Source: Paenibacillus sp. E222
GTDB taxonomy: Bacteria > Bacillota > Bacilli > Paenibacillales > Paenibacillaceae
Direction of reading: 5' to 3'
DNA: 64,000 nt
Assembly: GCF_013401555.1 (NCBI RefSeq)
Contig: NZ_CP058552.1
Coordinates: 2,728,001-2,792,000 of the forward strand
Both the position numbers and the translations under genes were made by a program. Under the pieces are notes generated by a model that worked only from the letters and a program-made list of their open reading frames with translations, made no database searches and was not told the origin of the DNA. Below are positions 8,933-17,167 of this stretch, piece by piece. The number at the start of each line of letters is the position of its first letter. Position 1 is the first letter of the stretch.

Positions 8933-9727
8933 ATGGGAGAGGCGATCGTGATCACTTCGGGTAAAGGCGGCGTGGGTAAAACAACCACCTCGGCAAACAT
9001 CGGGACAGCGCTGGCGCTGCTCGGCAAAAAGGTTTGTCTGGTAGATACCGATATCGGCCTTCGCAATCTGGATGTCGTGATGGGACTCGAAAACCGGATC
9101 ATTTATGATCTGTGCGACGTTGCAGACGGCCGCTGCCGACTGAATCAGGCTTTGGTCAAAGATAAACGTTTTGAAGAATTATATATGCTTCCTGCAGCAC
9201 AAACGAGAGATAAGAACTCTGTGTCACCAGAACAGGTGAAGGACATTATCCTCGAATTGAAAAAAGATTTTGAATACGTCATTATTGATTGTCCAGCCGG
9301 AATTGAGCAGGGGTTCAAAAATGCGGTTGCAGGAGCTGACCAGGCGATTGTGGTCACTACACCAGAAAATGCGGCTGTCCGTGATGCGGATCGTGTCATT
9401 GGTCTGCTGGAGAGTTCACACATTCAATCACCAAAATTGGTTGTGAACCGTATACGCAACAATATGGTCAAATCAGGCGACATGCTCGACATTGACGGCA
9501 TTTTACAAGTACTTAATATTGATCTGATTGGGATTGTTCCTGATGATGAGCTTGTCATCAAGGCCGCCAACTCGGGAGAGCCTACAGTGATGAATCCGGA
9601 TTCACTTGCGGCCATTGCCTATCGCAATATTGCCCGTCGTATTCTGGGAGATACCGTTCCCCTGATGCAATTGGAGCAAAAAAAGGGTGCTTTCACACGC
9701 TTTAAGAAGTTTTTTGGAATGGGTTAA
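8933..9727 (+). CDS. minD: Septum-site-determining ATPase MinD
   Basis: ParA/MinD-type ATPase that binds membrane and MinC to restrict division to midcell. The deviant Walker A motif GKGGVGKTTTS is near residues 10-20, DTDIGLRNLD gives the Walker A' Asp, and DCPAGIEQG is the switch II/Walker B region. The C-terminus (AFTRFKKFFGMG) is the expected amphipathic membrane-targeting helix. It is 264 residues, normal for MinD. ATG at 8933 follows AAAGGAGTGTAGCTC. No minJ or divIVA gene is visible in this window. Confidence 0.97.
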   Translation: MGEAIVITSGKGGVGKTTTSANIGTALALLGKKVCLVDTDIGLRNLDVVMGLENRIIYDLCDVADGRCRLNQALVKDKRFEELYMLPAAQTRDKNSVSPEQVKDIILELKKDFEYVIIDCPAGIEQGFKNAVAGADQAIVVTTPENAAVRDADRVIGLLESSHIQSPKLVVNRIRNNMVKSGDMLDIDGILQVLNIDLIGIVPDDELVIKAANSGEPTVMNPDSLAAIAYRNIARRILGDTVPLMQLEQKKGAFTRFKKFFGMG

Positions 9728-9752
9728 CTGGCTCTTCCTTATCATATTTATG

Positions 9753-9787
9753 TATGACAGCCGTGGCCCTAAAGCCCGGCTTTTTGA
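9753..9787 (+). terminator. Terminator after minD
   Basis: AGCCGTGGC pairs with GCCCGGCT (one bulge) around CCTAAA, followed by TTTTTG. Leakage here would feed RNA into spoIVFA. Confidence 0.7.
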
Positions 9788-9875
9788 TTATAATGGAGCC
9801 TTTGATTAAAGGAGCTTTGGTATAGAACAGGGCATGTGCTTCACAATAGGACTCCACGTTGTGGGGTTATTTTTG

Positions 9876-9948
9876 CTTCCCGCCGAAGCTTGTTCATATT
9901 ATGAACGAGCCCCTCATAGGATGTAGTAAACAAGCCTCGGCGGGAGGA
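9876..9948 (+). promoter_or_regulatory. spoIVFA control region: inverted repeat that hides the ribosome-binding site around a sigma-E-type promoter
   Basis: Arms TCCCGCCGAAGCTTGTT (9878-9894) and AACAAGCCTCGGCGGGA (9929-9945) pair over 17 positions with one mismatch; pairing can extend to 9876/9947, covering GGGAGGA (9942-9948), the spoIVFA ribosome site. The loop contains TCATATT (9894-9900), a full match to the sigma-E -35 KMATATT, 14 bases, then CATAGGAT (9915-9922). Transcription from it would start near 9929, so the 5' arm would be absent and the site free. GTTCATATTATGAAC (9892-9906) is also a perfect palindrome. Expression of spoIVFA by sigma-E is known in B. subtilis. Confidence 0.6.
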
Positions 9949-9954
9949 CATTCC

Positions 9955-10839
9955 ATGAATACGAAACTCAGAATCAAGCAGAGAAGAGAAGAGCGCATTC
10001 GGCGGTTAATGGATGGTGCTACGGAAGAAATTATGCAGCAGCGAGAATCGGGCTCGGTTTCCGATAAGCGTACATCTGCGCAACGTAATCCGTTCTCGTC
10101 TATAGATATACAAGATAATCTGCGAACGGCAAGATCTTCGCTGACAGAACAGGAAAGAGATCCGGAATGGCTGTGGAAAAAAGAGAACGGGCATTATGGT
10201 CCTGGCGGCCATCCACGTTTCAATCTAATGAAGTCATTGGTAGGACGAACGGTGGTTAGTATTCTATTATTCGGTGGCGTCTGGGGGTTGTTCCAGTTGA
10301 ACAGTTCATGGACGACACCTGCCAAAACCGTGATCGCCGATGTGCTGCAACGGGATATGGATTTTGCCTATGCCGCTGCCTGGTACGAAAGGCATTTTGG
10401 CGGAACGCCATCATTCCTGCCTGTTCTTGGGCATACCACTGATCCTGTGAACGGATCGGGTATCCGACACCTCCTGGGTAAACCGATCTCGGGAACGGTC
10501 GTTCAGCCTTTTGCACTGAGCATGAAAGGAATTGAGATTGTTCCCGAAGCTGGCGGTACAGGACTTGTTCAAGTAGTCAGTTCAGATGCCGGACGCGTAC
10601 TTCAAGTATTGGATGATCCGGAAAATGGGACAACGGTTGTAATCCAGCACACTGGTCAAGTCACAGCCATATACGGACGCTTGAACGAAAGTGAAGTCCA
10701 GGTAAATGATTGGGTAGAAGCGGGTGACGCAGTCGGTAGCCTAAAGGAGACTGGAAATGATCAACCTGCCACATTGTATTTCGCTGTAAAAGAGGGCGAG
10801 CAGTACGTAGACCCTGCGGAAGTGGTTGCCCTTGATTAG
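9955..10839 (+). CDS. spoIVFA: Stage IV sporulation protein FA (SpoIVFA), degenerate M23 domain
   Basis: Regulator that anchors and restrains the SpoIVFB protease in the outer forespore membrane. The 294-residue protein has a basic N-terminus (KLRIKQRREERIRRL), one membrane helix near 97-116, and a C-terminal LytM/M23-like domain near 175-290. The metallopeptidase residues are missing: the usual HLHFEV strand reads TLYFAVKEG. It is therefore probably not a peptidase, as known for SpoIVFA. ATG at 9955 is set by GGGAGGA; codons upstream belong to the control hairpin. It overlaps spoIVFB. Confidence 0.92.
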   Translation: MNTKLRIKQRREERIRRLMDGATEEIMQQRESGSVSDKRTSAQRNPFSSIDIQDNLRTARSSLTEQERDPEWLWKKENGHYGPGGHPRFNLMKSLVGRTVVSILLFGGVWGLFQLNSSWTTPAKTVIADVLQRDMDFAYAAAWYERHFGGTPSFLPVLGHTTDPVNGSGIRHLLGKPISGTVVQPFALSMKGIEIVPEAGGTGLVQVVSSDAGRVLQVLDDPENGTTVVIQHTGQVTAIYGRLNESEVQVNDWVEAGDAVGSLKETGNDQPATLYFAVKEGEQYVDPAEVVALD

Positions 10840-11692
10840 GTTGTGGGGTGTACGTATCTCGTTTCATCCTTTTTTTGTGATTATCATGATGGCTTCCCTG
10901 TTGACTGGGAATTTTATTGAACTCATCACGCTGTTTGCCATCGTTTTTATTCATGAATGTGGACATGCTGCAGCGGCAGCCCTTCTGGGCTGCCGTGTCC
11001 TTTCGATACAGATGCTTCCTTTTGGCGGCGTCGCCGTTATTGAAGATGCCGGAAATATTACAGCACGTCGGGAGATCATTATCGCTTTGGCAGGCCCGTT
11101 TCAAAATATGCTCATGGTTGGAGTCGTTTTGTTGCTAAAGTATGGAAATTTGGGAGACCCGATTTTTTTAGATTATATTATACAGGGGAATCTGCTGATT
11201 GCCCTATTTAACCTGTTACCCGTGTTGCCCTTGGATGGCGGTAAAATTGTACAGGCACTCGTTAGTCTTGCTGCTCCCTACTATACGACATTGATGTGGA
11301 CTTACAGAATCAGCATTGTGTGTAGCGCAGGAGTTATCTTGGTTGCCATCGGTCGATGGTTTACCGGTGATTCCGGGCTGCCGTTAAATATTCTGTTGAT
11401 CGGAATTTTTCTGTTCTATTCCAATGTGACCGATTACCGAAATATTCCCTACCGGTTTATCCGCTTTCTGATGAATCGTGAAAGTGCATTCACCCGTCAT
11501 GCAGCTACAGGCAGTTTGGCACAGCCGATAATCTCATTTCCGGCGAAACCTTTGGAGACTATTTTGCGTCTATTAAAGAGAGAAAGATACCATATGATAT
11601 ATGTGATGAATAGACAGGGAAGAATCATGGCCGTTTTGCCTGAGCAGCGAATCATCGGTTCTTATTTCAAACAAGACAAGGATAAGTTATAG
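10826..11692 (+). CDS. spoIVFB: Site-2-type intramembrane protease SpoIVFB
   Basis: M50 metalloprotease that cleaves pro-sigma-K in the mother cell. HECGH (His43, Glu44, His47) lies in a membrane helix, and the third ligand is in PVLPLDGGK (Asp137). About six membrane helices precede a cytoplasmic CBS-like domain near 225-285 (ILRLLKRERYHMIYVMNRQGR), the ATP-sensing part in B. subtilis. TTG at 10826 or TTG at 10832 starts inside the spoIVFA end, so the pair is translationally coupled. The 288-residue length is normal. Confidence 0.95.
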   Translation: MPLIRLWGVRISFHPFFVIIMMASLLTGNFIELITLFAIVFIHECGHAAAAALLGCRVLSIQMLPFGGVAVIEDAGNITARREIIIALAGPFQNMLMVGVVLLLKYGNLGDPIFLDYIIQGNLLIALFNLLPVLPLDGGKIVQALVSLAAPYYTTLMWTYRISIVCSAGVILVAIGRWFTGDSGLPLNILLIGIFLFYSNVTDYRNIPYRFIRFLMNRESAFTRHAATGSLAQPIISFPAKPLETILRLLKRERYHMIYVMNRQGRIMAVLPEQRIIGSYFKQDKDKL

Positions 11693-11797
11693 CATCTTGG
11701 TGGAACTGTCCTTCATTTGGTTAATACATGTACAATGAGTATGGCGAAGATACAGAATGGATGTGGATGAATTGAATTGTCTTCTAGAGGTGAAGCC

Positions 11798-13048
11798 ATG
11801 AAACAAATGATTGTACATAATGAACATAACCTCATGCAAATGGCGCTTCTGGAAGAAGGCAAAGCTGTAGAATTCATGGCAGAGCGTACACGCGAGCGTG
11901 GACTGCTGGGTTCGTATTTCAAAGGACGGGTAGTGAACGTGTTACCAGGTATGCAAGCTGCTTTTGTGGATATAGGTCAGAAAAAGAATGCTTTTCTGTA
12001 TGTGGACGATGTATTGCATCCCAATCTGGAGAAACAGCCCAAAGTGAAGCCTTCCATTTCGGAGCTGCTTCGTCCAGGTCAGGAGGTAATCGTCCAGGTC
12101 TTGAAGGAGCCAGTAGGAAGCAAAGGAGCCCGGGTGACGACTCATTATTCGCTGCCGGGCCGATGGCTTGTCTACATGCCTTTAGCGGACTATGTAGCCG
12201 TCTCCAAGAAAATTGCCCGTGAGGGGGATCGATCCCGCCTCAAAACGTTGGGGGAACAATTGAGACGGGACGAAGAGGGGCTTATCATACGAACCGTATC
12301 CGCAGAGGAACAGAGGGAAGCCATTCAGGCCGATCTGGAAACATTACGTGAGCAGTGGCGTCTGATTCGTGAAAAAGCGGATAGTTTGCCTTCACCAAGC
12401 CTGCTGCATCGGGATCACAGTATGGTTCAGCGGATCATTCGTGATGTGTATACGCCTGGCAGCGATGAGGTAATTACGGACAATGAAGTACAAGCCCGTG
12501 AGTTGAGTGCTTTGCTGGAGGAAATCTGTCCGGGCCATCAACCTAAAGTACAGGTATACAGGGGAGAAGAATCAATCTTTTCTGCTTATCGTGTACAGGA
12601 GCAGTTGAACAAGGATTTTGCCCGCAAGGTATGGCTGCCTGGAGGCGGATATATTGTCATTGATCATACCGAGGCGCTCACTGTAGTCGATGTCAATACA
12701 GGCAAGTACACCGGAGCAGGCGGTGACAGTCTGGAAGAGACTGTGACGGAGACGAACATGCAGGCAGCGGTTGAGATTGCCCGTTTAATGCGTCTTCGGG
12801 ATATCGGCGGCATGATTATTGTGGACTTCATTGATATGGAGGAAGCGATGAATCGGCATGAAGTTGCGGCAACACTGGAAAATGAACTCAAGAAGGATCG
12901 AACCAAGGCTTTTGTAATAGGGTGGACCAAGCTGGGGTTGCTCGAACTTACCCGTAAGAAGGTACGGGAAGAAAGCACGCTCCCTTATGTAGAACCTTGT
13001 TCTTCCTGTCATGGGACAGGCAAAAGATATATTTCGCCGTTGCATTGA
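11798..13048 (+). CDS. rng: RNase E/G family endoribonuclease
   Basis: A 416-residue enzyme that cleaves single-stranded RNA and matures rRNA in species that have it. An S1 domain begins near residue 33 (SYFKGRVVNVLPGMQAAFVD), the catalytic DNase I-like domain carries ALTVVDVNTGKYTG and MIIVDFIDME with the metal-binding Asp residues, and CSSCHGTGK near the C-terminus is the zinc-link. It has no long degradosome tail, so it is RNase G-like. ATG at 11798 follows AGAGGTGAAGCC. B. subtilis lacks this family, so its presence between spoIVFB and rplU differs from that model. Confidence 0.93.
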   Translation: MKQMIVHNEHNLMQMALLEEGKAVEFMAERTRERGLLGSYFKGRVVNVLPGMQAAFVDIGQKKNAFLYVDDVLHPNLEKQPKVKPSISELLRPGQEVIVQVLKEPVGSKGARVTTHYSLPGRWLVYMPLADYVAVSKKIAREGDRSRLKTLGEQLRRDEEGLIIRTVSAEEQREAIQADLETLREQWRLIREKADSLPSPSLLHRDHSMVQRIIRDVYTPGSDEVITDNEVQARELSALLEEICPGHQPKVQVYRGEESIFSAYRVQEQLNKDFARKVWLPGGGYIVIDHTEALTVVDVNTGKYTGAGGDSLEETVTETNMQAAVEIARLMRLRDIGGMIIVDFIDMEEAMNRHEVAATLENELKKDRTKAFVIGWTKLGLLELTRKKVREESTLPYVEPCSSCHGTGKRYISPLH

Positions 13049-13073
13049 TTTTTAGTATAGTTGGTGGTATAAT
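13045..13073 (+). promoter_or_regulatory. Sigma-A promoter of the rplU operon
   Basis: TTGATT (13045-13050), 17 bases, TATAAT (13068-13073), with TG at 13065-13066 as an extended -10. It overlaps the rng stop codon, so the ribosomal operon starts independently of rng. Confidence 0.75.
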
Positions 13074-13079
13074 CATCAG

Positions 13080-13200
13080 GTATGTGTTTAGCCTATTGGT
13101 CTTGCACATGCTGTAACCGCACTGGCCGGGTACAAGAACAGTTCCGCAAGGACACTGTCACCTGAGACCGGGCGAGTCTGAGACATGAGGAGGTGCAAGG
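13080..13200 (+). promoter_or_regulatory. rplU 5' leader, probable L21-type autoregulatory structure
   Basis: The leader of about 120 bases between promoter and rplU contains a clean hairpin ACAGTTCC-GCAA-GGACACTGT (13138-13158, one bulge, GCAA tetraloop), flanked by complementary GC segments (GGCCGGG and CCTGAGACCGGG). Bacillota rplU genes are known to carry an L21 leader bound by the protein. I could not score this against the family model. Confidence 0.55.
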
Positions 13201-13203
13201 CAA

Positions 13204-13515
13204 ATGTACGCAATTATTGAAACAGGTGGCAAACAGTACAAAGTCCAAGAGGGCGATGTTCTGTTCATCGAGAAATTGACTGCGAACGATGGCGAAAGCG
13301 TAACGTTCGACCGTGTCCTGGCTGTATCTAACGATCAAGGTTTGACAGCAGGTACACCATTGGTTTCCGGAGCAACTGTAACGGCTAAAGTGGAGAAACA
13401 TGGCAAAGGACAAAAGGTTGTTGTATACAAATACAAACCTAAAAAGAACTACCATGTGAAGCAAGGTCACCGTCAACCGTATACAAAAGTAACTATCGAA
13501 GCAATCAAAGCGTAA
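13204..13515 (+). CDS. rplU: 50S ribosomal protein L21
   Basis: A 103-residue large-subunit protein starting [18 protein letters not shown], the L21 signature, and ending [18 protein letters not shown]. It binds 23S rRNA. ATGAGGAGGTGCAAGGCAA gives a strong ribosome site. It is first gene of rplU-prp-rpmA, an order conserved across Bacillota. Confidence 0.98.
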   Translation: MYAIIETGGKQYKVQEGDVLFIEKLTANDGESVTFDRVLAVSNDQGLTAGTPLVSGATVTAKVEKHGKGQKVVVYKYKPKKNYHVKQGHRQPYTKVTIEAIKA

Positions 13516-13528
13516 GAAGGTGCGATAA

Positions 13529-13858
13529 GTGATTATCGTTCAAGTCTTTCGTAATGATGACGGGAGTATCGATCGTTTCTCCATCAAAGGGCATGCTAAT
13601 TTTGCCAAGCGAGGAGAAGACATCGTATGTGCCGGGGTATCCGCTGTTACAGTGGGTACGGTGAACTCGATCGAAACATTGACTGGTGTCGAAATGGACG
13701 CCAAGATGAAGAATGGCTTTTTAAGCGCTTCTTTACCTGTGTTGGAGAAAGACGGAACCTGGTCCCAGGTGCAATTGCTACTCGAATCCATGGTACTTAT
13801 GCTCACTGATATTGCAGAGTCATACGGAAAGTATATTCAGATAGAGCAAGTCAAATAA
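13529..13858 (+). CDS. prp: Ribosomal-processing cysteine protease Prp
   Basis: The 109-residue cysteine protease cleaves the N-terminal extension of L27. The catalytic pair is visible: His22 in [11 protein letters not shown] and Cys34 in [11 protein letters not shown], at the same positions as in Staphylococcus aureus Prp. GTG at 13529 follows AAGAAGGTGCGATAA. It sits between rplU and its substrate gene rpmA, whose product carries the matching cleavage site. Confidence 0.95.
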   Translation: MIIVQVFRNDDGSIDRFSIKGHANFAKRGEDIVCAGVSAVTVGTVNSIETLTGVEMDAKMKNGFLSASLPVLEKDGTWSQVQLLLESMVLMLTDIAESYGKYIQIEQVK

Positions 13859-13881
13859 TTAAAGAAGGAGGACAACCAATC

Positions 13882-14193
13882 ATGTTGAAATTAAATCTTC
13901 AGTTATTCGCATCGAAAAAAGGTGTAGGTTCCACGAAGAATGGTCGTGACAGTAACGCACAACGCCTTGGCGTTAAACGTGCTGACGGTCAAACAGTAAC
14001 TGGTGGTAGCATTCTCGTTCGCCAACGCGGAACGAAAATTCACCCAGGTACTAACGTGGGTATCGGTAAAGATGACACTTTGTTTGCGAAAGTTGACGGC
14101 GTTGTGAAATTCGAACGTTGGGGACGCGATCGTAAAAAAGTAAGCATCTACCCTGTGAATGTTGCTCCAGTAGCAGCTGCAGTAGAAGCATAA
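13882..14193 (+). CDS. rpmA: 50S ribosomal protein L27 with cleavable N-terminal extension
   Basis: The 103-residue protein starts [17 protein letters not shown]. The first nine residues (MLKLNLQLF) are the extension known in Bacillota L27; Prp cuts after Phe9 to expose ASKKG, which reaches the peptidyl-transferase centre. The core has [18 protein letters not shown] and [27 protein letters not shown] is the ribosome site. The prp gene just upstream supports the processing model. Confidence 0.98.
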   Translation: MLKLNLQLFASKKGVGSTKNGRDSNAQRLGVKRADGQTVTGGSILVRQRGTKIHPGTNVGIGKDDTLFAKVDGVVKFERWGRDRKKVSIYPVNVAPVAAAVEA

Positions 14194-14211
14194 TATCGGC
14201 ATTCCGCCTAA

Positions 14212-14247
14212 GGAGCCTTCGGCATTTTTGCCGAAGGCTTTTTGTAT
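14212..14247 (+). terminator. Terminator after rpmA
   Basis: GCCTTCGGC pairs with GCCGAAGGC around ATTTTT, followed by TTTTTG. It ends the rplU-prp-rpmA unit before spo0B. Confidence 0.9.
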
Positions 14248-14344
14248 TTATAGGTTATTCGATAATGAACTGGCAGAAAAGACATGTTATACTTGGTTAC
14301 GGTGGGGATTAAACCAACCGAGTTTTGTAGAACGGGGAGAAGCC

Positions 14345-15082
14345 ATGAAATCTTGGAAAAGAGTGCCCTGGATTGCGGCATGTTCACTTCTGATTCCTTT
14401 GGTTTTCGTTATGCTGTATCCAGTGGTTATTTTAATTGCTGTATACGCATTGTGGTCCGTCGCGGTGCTTTTTGTTTCTGTGAACGTGATGAAGAGACAG
14501 GCAGAGGCGGAACGCAGAACCATCATACAATCTATGGAAAAAACAGCAATTGCATCATTAAATCATCATAGGCATGATTGGATGAACGATCTTCAGGTGT
14601 TGTATGGATATCTTAGACTGGGCAAACTTGATAAATCAGTGCAATGTGTGGAAAGAATAGTAGAGCGGGTTAACGAAGAAAGCCGAATCTCCAGATTGGG
14701 TATTCCTTCACTCGTATTTTATCTTCAATCTTTCCGGACCAGTGGAGTCGCTCTGGAATTGCATGTGGTCGTAGAGGAAGAGTTGCAGCTTAGTGCTCTG
14801 GTCTCTCCCGAGGATGGCGAGTCGCTTACGGGGGCGATTGCCGATGCGATTCGAGCCTATCAATATGGCGGCGGCCGGTCGTCTTGGGGAGAGGTTCGCA
14901 AACTGACCTTGAACTTCGGACAGGATCACGGAGATGTGGTTGTCCGGCTGGATGGGGATCAAACACCCGATCCGGAAACATTGCGGCAGCTTAATGCCGT
15001 ACTCAAAGGAAAAAAAGTCAGAACGGAGCAGCTTCCGTCTGAGGATACGTTTATACAATTCAGAATGCCTTGTGGAATATAG
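14345..15082 (+). CDS. spo0B: Spo0B-type sporulation phosphotransferase with N-terminal membrane anchor
   Basis: Phosphorelay protein that passes phosphate from Spo0F to Spo0A. The phosphorylated-histidine helix reads NHHRHDWMNDLQVLYGYL, aligning His77 with His30 (RHDWMN) of B. subtilis Spo0B. A histidine-kinase-like C-terminal domain lacking ATP-binding boxes follows. Two hydrophobic segments near residues 8-26 and 28-47 precede the helix; the B. subtilis protein is soluble. ATG at 14345 is set by GGGGAGAAGCC. It is 245 residues and directly upstream of obg, as in B. subtilis. Confidence 0.88.
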   Translation: MKSWKRVPWIAACSLLIPLVFVMLYPVVILIAVYALWSVAVLFVSVNVMKRQAEAERRTIIQSMEKTAIASLNHHRHDWMNDLQVLYGYLRLGKLDKSVQCVERIVERVNEESRISRLGIPSLVFYLQSFRTSGVALELHVVVEEELQLSALVSPEDGESLTGAIADAIRAYQYGGGRSSWGEVRKLTLNFGQDHGDVVVRLDGDQTPDPETLRQLNAVLKGKKVRTEQLPSEDTFIQFRMPCGI

Positions 15083-15099
15083 GAAGAAGGGGTTAACCA

Positions 15100-16410
15100 A
15101 TGTTTGTAGATAAAGCGAAGATTTATGTGAAAGCCGGAGACGGAGGGGACGGAATTATTTCGTTTCGTCGTGAGAAGTATGTACCGAACGGCGGACCTGC
15201 CGGGGGTGATGGAGGCAGAGGAGCTGACATCATTTTCCGTGTGGATGAAGGTCTGCGTACGTTGATGGATTTCCGTTACCAGCGTCACTTCAAGGCCCCT
15301 CGTGGTGAGAAGGGACGTAATAAAAGTCAGCATGGCGCGAACGCTGAGAACATGATTGTACGTATTCCACCTGGAACCGTCATTTTGGATGAAGACAGTG
15401 GAGAAGTACTGGCTGATTTGACACGTCATGGTCAACAGGTTGTTGTTGCTCGTGGCGGACGAGGCGGACGGGGAAACATTCGTTTTGCCACGCCTAACAA
15501 TCCAGCACCAGAACTGGCCGAAAATGGTGAAGAGGGCCAAGAACGTTACATCGTACTTGAGCTTAAGGTCATGGCAGATGTCGGTCTGGTTGGTTTTCCG
15601 AGTGTCGGAAAATCCACGCTGTTGTCTGTTGTTTCGGCAGCCAAGCCTAAGATTGGAGCCTATCATTTTACAACCATTACACCTAACCTCGGTGTAGTTG
15701 GTGTGGGTGAAGGTCGCAGCTTTGTTATGGCCGACTTGCCGGGTCTGATTGAAGGTGCTCACGAAGGTATTGGACTTGGACATGAGTTCTTGCGTCACGT
15801 AGAACGTACACGTATTATCGTCCATGTCGTTGACATGTCTGGTTCCGAAGGACGTGATCCGTTCGAAGACTGGCAGAAAATCAACGAGGAACTGAAATTG
15901 TACAATCCTGTCCTCGCTGAAAGACCACAGGTTGTAGCAGCCAATAAAATGGACATGCCGGATTCTGAAGCCAATCTGGAACAATTTTTGCAGAAGGCTC
16001 GTGAAGTTCAACCGGATATTGAAGTAATGCCTATTTCGTCGCTGACACGGAAAGGGATTCAGGAGCTCCTGTATCGTGCGGCTGATCTTCTGGATCAAAT
16101 TCCGGACGAGCCCATGGTCGAAGAAGTTGCTGACTTATCCGAACGCAAAGTGTACAGCTTGGACAAAAAAGAGGACGATGGTTTCCGTATTGTACGGGAG
16201 AATGAAATCTTCGTGGTCGAAAGTGCCAAGATTGAACGTATGATGAAACGGATGCAGCTGAATTCGCATGAAGCTATTCTCAAACTGGCGCGTACATTGC
16301 GTCATATGGGTGTGGATGCGGAACTGCGTAAACGCGGAGCTGAAGAAGGCACCATTGTGCGCATTGGCGATTTCGAGTTCGAATTTGTGGAAGGCAGCAG
16401 CTACTATTAA
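15100..16410 (+). CDS. obg: Obg/CgtA GTPase
   Basis: Essential GTPase in 50S assembly, stress response and sporulation control. The 436 residues comprise the glycine-rich Obg fold (1-158; [17 protein letters not shown]), the G domain ([13 protein letters not shown]-loop; [12 protein letters not shown] switch II; NKMD) and a C-terminal OCT domain from about 345 to 428. GGAAGAAGGGGTTAACC precedes the ATG. It lies 17 bases after spo0B, so both are probably one transcript. Confidence 0.98.
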   Translation: MFVDKAKIYVKAGDGGDGIISFRREKYVPNGGPAGGDGGRGADIIFRVDEGLRTLMDFRYQRHFKAPRGEKGRNKSQHGANAENMIVRIPPGTVILDEDSGEVLADLTRHGQQVVVARGGRGGRGNIRFATPNNPAPELAENGEEGQERYIVLELKVMADVGLVGFPSVGKSTLLSVVSAAKPKIGAYHFTTITPNLGVVGVGEGRSFVMADLPGLIEGAHEGIGLGHEFLRHVERTRIIVHVVDMSGSEGRDPFEDWQKINEELKLYNPVLAERPQVVAANKMDMPDSEANLEQFLQKAREVQPDIEVMPISSLTRKGIQELLYRAADLLDQIPDEPMVEEVADLSERKVYSLDKKEDDGFRIVRENEIFVVESAKIERMMKRMQLNSHEAILKLARTLRHMGVDAELRKRGAEEGTIVRIGDFEFEFVEGSSYY

Positions 16411-16446
16411 GATAGCCGGCCACAGTACCGATACTGGTTAAAACAT

Positions 16447-16491
16447 AAACGCAGAGAAGTGGGAGTTTACCCGCTGCTCTGCGTTTTTTTA
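16447..16491 (+). terminator. Terminator after obg
   Basis: AAACGCAGAGAAGTGGG pairs with CCCGCTGCTCTGCGTTT, followed by TTTT. It separates spo0B-obg from the amino-acid genes. Confidence 0.92.
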
Positions 16492-16566
16492 ATTTTCCTT
16501 ACCTGCGCGTGGAAGAAACTTGTATACTGTTAGGAATAGTTTTTCAAAAAATAGACATGTGAGGTA

Positions 16567-16595
16567 TTGCCCTTTCGGGATAGATCCTATATAAT
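16567..16595 (+). promoter_or_regulatory. Sigma-A promoter upstream of pheB
   Basis: TTGCCC (16567-16572), 17 bases, TATAAT (16590-16595), giving a start near 16602 and a short leader to the pheB ribosome site. It is the only clear promoter before the pheB-hom-thrC-thrB-pheA run. Confidence 0.7.
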
Positions 16596-16638
16596 GTCCA
16601 CAATATGAATACATGAGTCTTTGAGGAGAGGACGTTCT

Positions 16639-17076
16639 GTGAATGAACGCTATTACTTAGTACGGGAAGACATTTTGCCAGAGGCTGTGGTAAAGACCAT
16701 GCAGGTAAAAGAACTGCTGGCTTCCGGTGATGTCAAAACAGTTCATGAGGCGGTTGAACAGGTTGGATTAAGCCGAAGTGCTTTTTATAAGTACAAGGAT
16801 GGCATCCATTTGATCAATCAGCTTGAACGGGAGCGAATTGTAACGATCTCCATTGATTTGGAGCATCAATCAGGAATATTGTCTCGTGTGCTCGGACATG
16901 TAGCTGGTTATGGAGCCAATGTGTTAACCATTAACCAAAGTATCCCGCTCCAGGGAAGAGCCAACGTTGTCATTTCAGTGGAGACGTCACATCTTCATGG
17001 AGAAATCGGAGAAATGCTCGATCGGATGCAGGATATGCCCGGGGTTCGACGCACGCGCATTGTAGGCCAAGGTTAA
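16639..17076 (+). CDS. pheB: ACT-domain protein PheB (UPF0735)
   Basis: The 145-residue protein has an N-terminal helix-turn-helix-like segment (VHEAVEQVGLSRSAFYKYKDG, about 32-52) and a C-terminal ACT domain (ISIDLEHQSGILSRVLGHVAGYGANVLTINQ). PheB lies beside pheA in B. subtilis, where it was linked to aromatic metabolism, but its biochemical role is not established. ACT domains usually bind amino acids, so it may be a sensor. GTG at 16639 follows GAGGAGAGGACG. Unlike B. subtilis, three threonine genes separate it from pheA here. Confidence 0.88.
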   Translation: MNERYYLVREDILPEAVVKTMQVKELLASGDVKTVHEAVEQVGLSRSAFYKYKDGIHLINQLERERIVTISIDLEHQSGILSRVLGHVAGYGANVLTINQSIPLQGRANVVISVETSHLHGEIGEMLDRMQDMPGVRRTRIVGQG

Positions 17077-17167
17077 TTAGACGTTATCGTAAAACGTTTA
17101 GGAATAAGTTGTATGGTTAAAATCGTACAGGGGTGAAGGAGAAAAAGACATTGGGGGTAGGTCGTTA

